Shown here: piece after piece, positions 1 to 5,685 of the stretch
How positions within the stretch are numbered: position 1 is the first letter of the stretch
Layout: each line of letters starts with the position of its first letter
Assembly: GCA_020718125.1 (NCBI GenBank)
Contig: DYDC01000158.1
Span: forward strand, 1-6,733
Reading direction: 5' to 3'
Source of the DNA: Methylacidiphilum sp.
Lineage (GTDB): Bacteria > Verrucomicrobiota > Verrucomicrobiia > CAIQCK01
Length of the DNA: 6,733 nucleotides
Translations under genes and position numbers: made by a program
The notes under the pieces: model-generated
What the model saw: the letters and a program-made list of their open reading frames with translations, nothing else
What the model was told of the DNA's origin: nothing
Database searches by the model: none

Positions 1-1
1 C

Positions 2-2491
2 TGTGTGGCGGAAGCGTTGATCGCGGCCTTGCCGGAGCCGCTTCGCGCGTTGCTCCCACCCGGCGCAGCCACGCTCGCGGCGCTGCATGATGTGGGGAAA
101 ATCTCGCCGGGGTTTCTGATGAAGTGCCCTGCTTGGTTGGCGCGCTTCAGTCTTCAGCAACAAGCGTTGCATTGGGTTGGCTCTGAATCCAACCACGCGA
201 AAGTCAGCCAACACCAACTGCAAACGGTTCTTCCTACCAAAGCCGCTCTATGGTCGGTGGCGGCTGGGGCGCACCACGGGCGAATCCTAGGTCGCAAAAT
301 CACCCAGATGGCCGAAGCTGATCCGGCTTTCTTCGCTGAGCAACGGGCGAGATTGGTTGCCAAGATGTGTCAACTCTTTGGCCCGTTGCCTACTAACAAA
401 GCCGACGATGCGGCACTGTGGTTCTTCGCAGGGCTAATCACAGTCGCTGACTGGTTTGGCTCGGACGAGCGGCGTTTCCCACTCTCGTGGCCGGAAAATC
501 CAATCGCGGACATTGCGCTCTCCCGGCAATGTGCTGCCACTTCCCTCAGCGCGGCAGGATGGCAACCTGCCTCCGCCACCGCCGGGCTTTCATTCGCGCA
601 ACTGTTCTCATTTTCGCCGAACCCGCTTCAACAAGAAGCCGCCGAGCGTGGTCGGTCACCGGGTCTTTACCTGATCGAAGGACCGATGGGCTGCGGCAAA
701 ACCGAGGCCGCATTGCACATCGCCTATGAACTTATTCAGCGTGGCCACCACCACGGCATCTTTTTCGGCTTGCCGACTCAGGTAACGAGCAACCGGATTC
801 ATCGCCGAGTTCGAGACTTTGTGTGCAAAGCATTTTCGGATGCTGGCGAAGTGAGGTTGGCGCACGCGGCTTCCTGGCTCCACGGCGAAGAGATAATGAG
901 GCTCCAGCCTGCCGTGGGAGGCAGCGACGAGGAGGCCGTCTCAGCACACGCCCACGCGCAGGCAGCCCGGTCGTGGTTCGCATCGGCCAAGCGGGCGTTG
1001 TTGGCACAGTTCGGCGTCGGCACCGTGGACCAAGCGTTGCTCGGCATCGTCGCCGCAAACCATTTCTTTGTCAGGCAATTCGGCCTCGCTGGGAAGGTCG
1101 TCATTCTGGACGAAGTCCATTCCTACGATCTCTACACAGGGACACTGCTTGACCGGTTGATCGAAAGACTGCTGGCACTGAAGTGCTCCGTCATTGTCTT
1201 GTCGGCCACGCTCACCGACGAGCGACGGCGACAACTGCTGCAAGCAGCCAGACTGGACGCCGCAGAATTGCAGCCCCACTACCCGCTGCTTTCTGGCGGC
1301 ATGCCTGGCGAAACCGCTTTTCAAGCTCCCGTCCAGTCGCCAACACCGCAACAGGTTTTCGTTCGCTGCGTCCCACCTGACACGCTTGCGCTGGCCGAGG
1401 AATGCCTGGCGCGCGCCGCGCGGGGCGCTTGTGTGTTGTGGATTCGAAACACCGTCGCTGATGCGCAAGAAACCTTCCGGTCGCTTCTCGGCTCGCGCCA
1501 CGAAGGCGGCCCGCAAATCGGACTGCTGCACAGCCGCTTCCCATTTTTTCGCCGTGAGCAGTTAGAGGAACAGTGGCTCGGCGCGCTCGGCAAGAACTCT
1601 GCGGATCGTCCGCGCGGTTGCGTGTTGGTCTCAACACAAGTCGTCGAGCAAAGCGTGGACATTGACGCCGATTTCCTCGTCACCGACCTCGCGCCGACGG
1701 ACATGCTCCTGCAACGCCTCGGCCGGCTCTGGCGGCACCCGCGCGGCACGCGGCCCACGAAGGCGCCAGAAGCGTGGATTGCTTGCCCAGAAATCCCTGC
1801 TGAAGCCACTGCGGACGAACTGCGCCAAGCGCTCGGCAAGTCGGCGAGAGTTTACGCTCCCTACGTGCTGCTCCGTTCGTGGAAAGTTTGGCGCGAACGC
1901 GCTTCGCTGGCTTTGCCCGACGACATTCGCAATCTGCTCGAAGCCACCTACTCGCCGCAGACCGCCGAGCCGTCAGCTTGGAACGAACTCCACGAGGAAA
2001 TCGAAACCGTGAAGGCCAAGCTTGCGGCCATTGCAGAGGCAGCCACGCGCGTTCTCGCTGAGCCGGCGCTGAAGGATGAGGAAGGCGTTCAAACTCGCTG
2101 GAGCAACATGGCGACCGCTCAAGTGCTGTTGGCCTGTGAGATAGAGCCGCTACCGGGCGGGACAGTGCGCATCGAGTTGGCCGACGGCTCCGAAACAACC
2201 GTGAGCGCACGCGATTGGAGTCTCGACGCCGCACGCGCCATCCATGGCAATCTCGTCAAGCTTCCGTTTTATCCGGTGGGTGCCGCAGTCCGCGAGGCAC
2301 CAGACTGGCTGCGCCTTCACGCCAATGGCGCGGTCTGTTGCGGGCAGCTTGATGGCCAGCGAGTGGTGCTCGCCGGCGGCAGCGTTGACTTCGCGCTCGC
2401 TTACGACCCCTCACTTGGCCTAGAAATCAGCCGTCAATCCCAATCGCAGCGAACCCAAACCCGTTTCGATGACGATGAACCTTGCGACTGA
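2..2491 (+). CDS. cas3: Cas3, type I-E CRISPR helicase-nuclease (5' end outside window)
   Basis: Cas3 is the effector nuclease of type I CRISPR interference: Cascade recruits it to the R-loop, where it nicks the displaced strand and translocates while degrading it. The frame is open to the left edge. The first in-frame GTG (base 5) is unlikely to be the real start, because the HD motif normally lies some 50-80 residues in and here is at residue 28. Counting from that GTG: HD nuclease His28-Asp29 in LHDVGK, His90-His91 in GAHHG, Asp149 in VADWFGSD; Walker A GPMGCGKT 226-233; DEVH box 369-372; SAT 400-402; motif V around 543-556 (STQVVEQSVDID); motif VI QRLGRLWRH 570-578. The remainder, to residue 828, fits the Cas3 C-terminal domain. 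HD and helicase are fused in the normal order, and no catalytic motif in the visible part is damaged. The gene leads the operon and overlaps cas8e by 23 bp, implying co-transcription and probably translational coupling. Missing N-terminal length is estimated, not seen. Confidence 0.96.
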   Translation, partial: CVAEALIAALPEPLRALLPPGAATLAALHDVGKISPGFLMKCPAWLARFSLQQQALHWVGSESNHAKVSQHQLQTVLPTKAALWSVAAGAHHGRILGRKITQMAEADPAFFAEQRARLVAKMCQLFGPLPTNKADDAALWFFAGLITVADWFGSDERRFPLSWPENPIADIALSRQCAATSLSAAGWQPASATAGLSFAQLFSFSPNPLQQEAAERGRSPGLYLIEGPMGCGKTEAALHIAYELIQRGHHHGIFFGLPTQVTSNRIHRRVRDFVCKAFSDAGEVRLAHAASWLHGEEIMRLQPAVGGSDEEAVSAHAHAQAARSWFASAKRALLAQFGVGTVDQALLGIVAANHFFVRQFGLAGKVVILDEVHSYDLYTGTLLDRLIERLLALKCSVIVLSATLTDERRRQLLQAARLDAAELQPHYPLLSGGMPGETAFQAPVQSPTPQQVFVRCVPPDTLALAEECLARAARGACVLWIRNTVADAQETFRSLLGSRHEGGPQIGLLHSRFPFFRREQLEEQWLGALGKNSADRPRGCVLVSTQVVEQSVDIDADFLVTDLAPTDMLLQRLGRLWRHPRGTRPTKAPEAWIACPEIPAEATADELRQALGKSARVYAPYVLLRSWKVWRERASLALPDDIRNLLEATYSPQTAEPSAWNELHEEIETVKAKLAAIAEAATRVLAEPALKDEEGVQTRWSNMATAQVLLACEIEPLPGGTVRIELADGSETTVSARDWSLDAARAIHGNLVKLPFYPVGAAVREAPDWLRLHANGAVCCGQLDGQRVVLAGGSVDFALAYDPSLGLEISRQSQSQRTQTRFDDDEPCD

Positions 2492-3983
2492 CCCGTGGAT
2501 TCCCGTGGTCTTCGACACCGGCTGCGCCGGTTTCGTGAGCTTGCGCGGGGCTTTCGCGCGCGGTATGGAGATCCGAGACCTGAGCGCGCGCCCCCACGAA
2601 CGCGTTGCATTGATGCGCCTCTTGCTATGCGTAGCCCACGCCGCGCTCGACGGGCCGGAGGATGAAGCCGCGTGGGTTGAGTGCGGCAAAGGTCTGCCGA
2701 AGGCCACCGCGGACTATTTGGCCAAGTGGAAGCATGCTTTCGAACTTTTCGGAGACGGCCCACGGTTCTTGCAGATACCCGACCTTCATGTTGTCGGCTC
2801 CAAAGATGAAGACGAAGGCAACTCCGTCAGCAAACTTGATCTTGCGCTGGCCACAGGAAACAACACCACGCTTTTTGATAACGCGGGGGGCGGCAACCGG
2901 GGTTTTGCCGACGCGCAACTTGCAGTTATGCTTCTGAGCTTCCAGTGCTTTTCGCCGGGTGGCCGGATCGGTGTGGCCAAATGGGCCGGCAAGGAAACTC
3001 CCGGCAAAGGTTCCAGCAATCACGCGCCTTGTGCTCCCGCCGCGATGCTTCACGCCCTGTTGCGGGGGCCAAATCTTCTCGAAACCGTGCGGCTGAATCT
3101 GATCACACGCGAAACTGTCGAAGCCGCCTACGGTGCCGGCAAATGCGGACGCCCTGTTTGGGAAACCATGCCGGGCACCGCCACCGATCAACCCGCAGTC
3201 GCCAACGCCACCAAGAGTTATCTCGGCCGGCTTGTTCCCCTCAGCCGCGCCATCCTCCTCGCGGAAGATCGTCGCACGATGATTCTCGCAAATGGCCTTG
3301 CCTATCCTTCCTATCCCGAATGGCGTGAGGCCATGGCCACCGTCGTGGTGCGGGAGGTGAAAAACAAGCAGGAGCGTTTCCTTCTCGGCGCTTCGCCGCA
3401 ACGTGGCATCTGGCGCGAACTGCATTCGCTAACCGTGCGGCGGCTCGGCGGCGACGTTGCAGGGCCACTATCGCTCCAAAACATTTCTTCCGATCAGTCT
3501 GTTGACTTATGGGCGGGCTGTCTTGCCACGGACAAGGCCAAGGTCCTCGACACCCTTGAATCCGTTTTCCACATCCCCGCCGCCATGTTTGCTGACTTGG
3601 GGCGGAAACGTTACGAAAACGGTGTTGCTCACGCCAGCGCCTGGGCTGGGGCGCTGAGGTTTGCCGTGGGGACTTGCTTGGAGGCGCTCAAAGTCGAGCC
3701 GGATCGCATCACCTCTGTGCGTATCGCGTCCAGCACGCGATTTTGGACTGCGATTGAAACTCGTGTGCCGTTGCTGCTCGAAATCGCCGCCAATCCAGCC
3801 CGGCTCGGACCCGGCGGCGATTATGCCGCGAGCGATTGGGGACGCGCTGTCCGCCGCGCCGCGCGCGAAGCCTACGAGTTTGCGTGTGCGCACGACACGC
3901 CGCGCCAGTTGGAGGCGTTCGCCAAAGGTCTGCGGCGCCTGCGGCTTCCACCGAACATCAAACCAAATCCGAAAGCATCATGA
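2469..3983 (+). CDS. cas8e: Cas8e (Cse1/CasA), Cascade large subunit
   Basis: Cas8e is the single-copy large subunit of type I-E Cascade. It sits at the crRNA 5' end, recognises the PAM, helps open the duplex and docks Cas3. The 504-residue product has typical family length and landmarks: NLATDPWIPV at 4-13; LFGDGPRFLQIPDL around 93-106; the GNNTTLFDNAG loop at 130-140; SFQCFSPGG at 157-165; a TDQ...YLGRLVPLSRAI stretch around 239-262. The C-terminal part, about 345-495, is helical and basic, as expected for the four-helix bundle. ATG at 2469 is taken as the start. An ATG two codons later, at 2475, is equally plausible because neither has a clear Shine-Dalgarno sequence, so translation probably depends on ribosomes finishing cas3. 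The stop overlaps the cse2 start. The Cse1 assignment is firm; which residues contact the PAM cannot be told by eye. Confidence 0.95.
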   Translation: MTMNLATDPWIPVVFDTGCAGFVSLRGAFARGMEIRDLSARPHERVALMRLLLCVAHAALDGPEDEAAWVECGKGLPKATADYLAKWKHAFELFGDGPRFLQIPDLHVVGSKDEDEGNSVSKLDLALATGNNTTLFDNAGGGNRGFADAQLAVMLLSFQCFSPGGRIGVAKWAGKETPGKGSSNHAPCAPAAMLHALLRGPNLLETVRLNLITRETVEAAYGAGKCGRPVWETMPGTATDQPAVANATKSYLGRLVPLSRAILLAEDRRTMILANGLAYPSYPEWREAMATVVVREVKNKQERFLLGASPQRGIWRELHSLTVRRLGGDVAGPLSLQNISSDQSVDLWAGCLATDKAKVLDTLESVFHIPAAMFADLGRKRYENGVAHASAWAGALRFAVGTCLEALKVEPDRITSVRIASSTRFWTAIETRVPLLLEIAANPARLGPGGDYAASDWGRAVRRAAREAYEFACAHDTPRQLEAFAKGLRRLRLPPNIKPNPKAS

Positions 3984-4507
3984 ACTACGAAGAACGCGCC
4001 GAACGTTTCATTGCCGCGCTGCGCCGGGTCCGCGAAGACCGCGGCCGAATGGCCGACCTGCGCTGCGGCTTGAAGGACACCACTCAAACCCGCGCCTTTG
4101 CCACGCTGGCTGGGTGCGGTGGACGCGTGGATAGCGTCATTGATCTGACCGTCGCCGCTCTTTATGCGCTCCACCCGAAGGAATCCGCTGACCGTAACCT
4201 CGGCACGACTTGGCGCCGACTGCGCTTTGCAGCTTACGGCGCGAGCGACGAACGCAACTCGCTCGACGTGCGGTTCAGCCGATTGCTTGCCTGCCGCACA
4301 GCCGAACAGTTGTGCGAGCGCCTGCTTCCGTTTGTGACTTTCGCCAAGTCTCACGAGGCCGGCATCAACTACGTCGCGCTTCACACCGACCTCTCGCGCT
4401 GGGATTGGAGCGACCGCGCCCGGCTCGATTGGGCGCGCGAGTATTGGCAAGCGCGGGAAGACGAGGGAGAGCCAACGACCCCAGCGGAGACACAATCTGC
4501 AACCTGA
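3980..4507 (+). CDS. cse2: Cse2 (CasB), Cascade small subunit
   Basis: Cse2 is the small helical subunit, present as a dimer along the belly of type I-E Cascade, where it stabilises the R-loop and contacts the displaced strand. The product is 175 residues, normal for the family. Visible landmarks are the basic N-terminal stretch RMADLRCGLKDT (about 23-34), the block FSRLLACRTAEQLCERLLPFV (99-119, key residues F99, L102, L103, L111, L115) and the C-terminal INYVALHTDLSRWD...RLDWAREYW (129-156), where the WAxxYW ending is highly characteristic. The last 20 or so residues are acidic and probably disordered. ATG at 3980 is chosen because it gives the ATGA overlap with the cas8e stop and starts directly at the first helix. 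An upstream in-frame extension exists but would overlap cas8e heavily. There is no strong ribosome binding site, consistent with coupling to cas8e. Confidence 0.93.
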   Translation: MNYEERAERFIAALRRVREDRGRMADLRCGLKDTTQTRAFATLAGCGGRVDSVIDLTVAALYALHPKESADRNLGTTWRRLRFAAYGASDERNSLDVRFSRLLACRTAEQLCERLLPFVTFAKSHEAGINYVALHTDLSRWDWSDRARLDWAREYWQAREDEGEPTTPAETQSAT

Positions 4508-4511
4508 ACTT

Positions 4512-4532
4512 TGCCGCCAACCGTCGGCGGCA
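4512..4532 (+). other. GC-rich hairpin between cse2 and cas6e
   Basis: TGCCGCC (4512-4518) and GGCGGCA (4526-4532) are perfect reverse complements around a 7-nt loop, AACCGTC, in the 33-nt gap between the cse2 stop and the cas6e ATG. The stem is nearly all GC, so it should be stable in RNA. No T-run follows, so it does not look like an intrinsic terminator. It ends 8 nt before the cas6e ATG, where a Shine-Dalgarno would normally lie, so it may limit or tune cas6e translation. The structure is seen; the role is inferred. Confidence 0.4.
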
Positions 4533-4540
4533 CACGTGCC

Positions 4541-5164
4541 ATGACTCATCTGACTCAGATTGATCTACCCTACGAACTGGCGGCCACGCTCCGCCTGCGG
4601 GACAGCTACGATTGGCACCAGCACGCATGGCAATGCTTCCCCGGACGACCGAAGGACACGCGTGATTTCCTCACGCGATTGGAGGACAGGCCGGAAGGTT
4701 TCCGCCTGCTGATCGTCTCGCCCCATGAGCCGACGCGGCCAGACCGGTGCCCTCCTGACAGCTGGCGGAACCGCACGATTCCCGAAGGCTACTTTGGCCG
4801 CACGCGCTACGCCTTCCAACTCCGCGCAAACCCGACGAAAAAGGTGACCTCGCTGAATCCCGATGGCTCGCCGAAGAAGAACAGCCGGCGCGTTCCCTTG
4901 CGCACGCGCGAGGAATTGCTCGCGTGGCTCCAGCGCAAGAGCGAGCAAGGCGGTTTCCGTGTGGACTTGGAAACCGTGCGCACGATTCCGCAGGGCTTGG
5001 AACGATTCACCAAAGCGGGCGCTCGCGGGACGCACACGGCCGTCGAGTTCCGCGGCGTGCTCGAAGTCACCGACCCTGCGGCATTCCACGCCGCATTCAC
5101 GCGCGGCATCGGCTCGGCCAAAGCGTTCGGCTTCGGCCTGCTGGTGATTGTGCCGTTACAGTGA
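4541..5164 (+). CDS. cas6e: Cas6e (Cse3/CasE), crRNA-processing endoribonuclease
   Basis: Cas6e is the metal-independent endoribonuclease that cleaves pre-crRNA at the base of the repeat hairpin and remains as the Cascade head subunit. The product is 207 residues, typical of the family, which folds as two ferredoxin-like domains. Seen: YDWHQHAWQCFPGR (23-36) containing the expected catalytic His at 26 with Tyr at 23; a basic loop NPTKKVTSLNPDGSPKKNSRRVPL (97-120, key residues K100, K101, K112, K113, R116, R117); and the C-terminal glycine-rich segment GIGSAKAFGFGLL (189-201), the family signature. The His and Tyr numbers match those I recall for the Thermus thermophilus enzyme, which supports ATG 4541 over an in-frame TTG at 4511 lying on the preceding hairpin. 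No clear Shine-Dalgarno is present. Its position directly after cse2 differs from the common order cse2-cas7-cas5-cas6e. The last 9 bp overlap the convergent toxin gene. Confidence 0.94.
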   Translation: MTHLTQIDLPYELAATLRLRDSYDWHQHAWQCFPGRPKDTRDFLTRLEDRPEGFRLLIVSPHEPTRPDRCPPDSWRNRTIPEGYFGRTRYAFQLRANPTKKVTSLNPDGSPKKNSRRVPLRTREELLAWLQRKSEQGGFRVDLETVRTIPQGLERFTKAGARGTHTAVEFRGVLEVTDPAAFHAAFTRGIGSAKAFGFGLLVIVPLQ

Positions 5165-5416
5165 GGCAATCAACCGCTCGTATTCGTCATGAGAACCAAT
5201 CCAAAACCAGACCAATCCCTCGGGGCGTTCCTTGGCGAGGGCGCGATACCCACGCGACGCGCGGGCCGACCACCCCCTGCCTTTGCGCTCAAACCGCAGG
5301 GAAGGATGCCGGGGATTCTGCTTGAGAAGCGCAAACGCCTTGTCCGCCAATTCCTGAGTCTCTTTCGGCAGGTTGTGATAGCACTTCCAGAATTCCGAGC
5401 TGGTGAAGTGCCTCAT
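5156..5416 (-). CDS. RelE/ParE-superfamily toxin of a type II TA pair
   Basis: This 86-residue protein resembles small RelE/ParE-fold toxins, mostly ribosome-dependent mRNA interferases or gyrase poisons. Seen: two N-terminal helices (FWKCYHNLPKETQELADKAFALLKQ, about 9-33; key residues W10, Y13, L16, P17), the turn NPRHPSLRF (34-42), then strands with WSARASRGYRAL (49-60), and the C-terminal VWFWIGSHDEYERLI (69-83). The pattern of a PRHPSL turn, an R-x-Y-R-A-L strand and a WFWIGSHxEY ending is, from memory, that of a widespread TA family in cyanobacteria and other environmental bacteria. The cellular target of that family cannot be assigned from this sequence. The ATG at 5416 overlaps the antitoxin stop as ATGA, the usual coupled arrangement. 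The gene runs against the cas operon and its last 9 bp lie in the end of cas6e. No frameshift or internal stop is seen, so it looks intact. Confidence 0.85.
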   Translation of the reverse strand: MRHFTSSEFWKCYHNLPKETQELADKAFALLKQNPRHPSLRFERKGRGWSARASRGYRALAKERPEGLVWFWIGSHDEYERLIASL

Positions 5417-5613
5417 AGCTCTTTGCAGCGGCCAGCCTCGAAATCCCGATCCGCCTGGTCGAACAGCTTGTCCAGCTTGCCGGATTCGGCATCCGCCTCA
5501 ATCTGGCGGTCCCATGCCTCTTCGCGCAAGGCGATCAGGCGGTCCGTCAGTTTCCAGAATTCATCCTTCGGAAGATGGGCAATCGCTGCTTCGATTTCCG
5601 TTACCGTGCTCAT
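5413..5613 (-). CDS. Antitoxin partner of the RelE/ParE-type toxin
   Basis: This 66-residue, strongly charged protein lies immediately upstream of the toxin and overlaps it by 4 bp (ATGA), the standard antitoxin-first order. The N-terminal half (TEIEAAIAHLPKDEFWKLTDRL, about 5-26; key residues E6, I7, A10, L14, W20, L22) looks helical. The C-terminal half holds AWDRQIEADAESGKLDKL (33-50) followed by DFEAGRCKEL at the end; this WDxQIxxD...GKLDxL pattern is what I recall for antitoxins paired with this toxin type, where the acidic tail wraps the toxin. I see no clear DNA-binding domain such as a ribbon-helix-helix or helix-turn-helix, so autoregulation is uncertain. The ATG at 5613 is the only sensible start. 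The gene is transcribed divergently from cas7e, with 72 bp between the two starts. TA assignment rests on gene pairing as much as on sequence. Confidence 0.8.
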   Translation of the reverse strand: MSTVTEIEAAIAHLPKDEFWKLTDRLIALREEAWDRQIEADAESGKLDKLFDQADRDFEAGRCKEL

Positions 5614-5642
5614 GCCCCAAAACTACCGCCACGCAACAAACC

Positions 5643-5670
5643 TTTCAACCCTCAACTCTTAACCATCAAC
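5643..5670 (+). repeat. Four imperfect 7-nt tandem repeats (NNTCAAC)
   Basis: The units are TTTCAAC, CCTCAAC, TCTTAAC and CATCAAC, contiguous and in register, with consensus NNTCAAC and one mismatch in the third unit. On the minus strand they read GTTGANN. They lie 15-43 bp upstream of the cas7e ATG, ending just before its ribosome binding site. They could be operator half-sites, a low-structure leader that keeps the ribosome binding site open, or a lineage-specific intergenic repeat. From memory, similar runs occur between genes in some Verrucomicrobiota-like genomes. Confidence 0.6.
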
Positions 5671-5671
5671 C

Positions 5672-5676
5672 AAGGA
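5672..5676 (+). promoter_or_regulatory. Shine-Dalgarno of cas7e
   Basis: AAGGA lies 9 nt upstream of the ATG at 5686. It is the clearest ribosome binding site in the window; cas8e, cse2 and cas6e lack one and seem to rely on coupling. This fits cas7e being translated independently of the genes to its left. Confidence 0.65.
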
Positions 5677-5685
5677 CATCCACAC

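Larger units (their letters stand above)
5614..5685. promoter_or_regulatory. Divergent control region between antitoxin and cas7e
   Basis: This 72-bp spacer separates the antitoxin start (minus strand) from the cas7e start (plus strand) and must hold at least the TA promoter. On the minus strand TTGAAA (complement of 5643-5648) is followed 17 nt later by TAGTTT (complement of 5620-5625), a possible sigma-70-like -35/-10 pair. The -10 match is poor, and a start from it would give an almost leaderless antitoxin mRNA. No convincing plus-strand promoter is seen, so cas7e may use a non-consensus promoter here or read-through from cas6e across the TA genes. The left half also covers the antitoxin translation start region, with only a G-run just before the ATG. 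Confidence 0.4.

Noticed and set aside
941..1531. 196-residue open frame on the minus strand
   Set aside because: It is antisense to the cas3 helicase domain, with no recognisable motif and no upstream signals.
5..2491. GTG at base 5 as the true cas3 start
   Set aside because: It would leave only 27 residues before the HD motif and remove the N-terminal His and helices of the HD domain. The frame is open to the window edge, so truncation by the window is the simpler explanation.
2625..3425. 266-residue open frame on the minus strand
   Set aside because: It lies fully antisense to cas8e, has no recognisable motif and is the kind of long antisense frame expected in GC-rich coding DNA.
3836..4507. 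Longer cse2 starting inside cas8e at 3836
   Set aside because: The extra 48 residues overlap conserved-length cas8e coding in another frame and look like arginine-rich shadow translation. ATG 3980 gives ATGA coupling and the normal Cse2 length.
4512..4532. Rho-independent terminator after cse2
   Set aside because: The stem is not followed by a T-run, and cas6e continues the same operon 8 nt later.
3872..4549. 225-residue open frame on the minus strand
   Set aside because: It is antisense to cse2 and parts of its neighbours; composition is that of a shadow frame.
4565..5089. 174-residue open frame on the minus strand
   Set aside because: It is antisense to cas6e, whose plus-strand reading has clear family motifs.
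4511..5164. TTG at 4511 as the cas6e start
   Set aside because: It adds ten residues encoded by the hairpin region with no family resemblance. ATG at 4541 gives a typical N-terminus and places the catalytic His at 26.
5189..5662. 157-residue plus-strand frame across the TA pair
   Set aside because: It is antisense to both TA genes, which carry recognisable family patterns and an ATGA junction. The plus-strand translation is low in recognisable structure.
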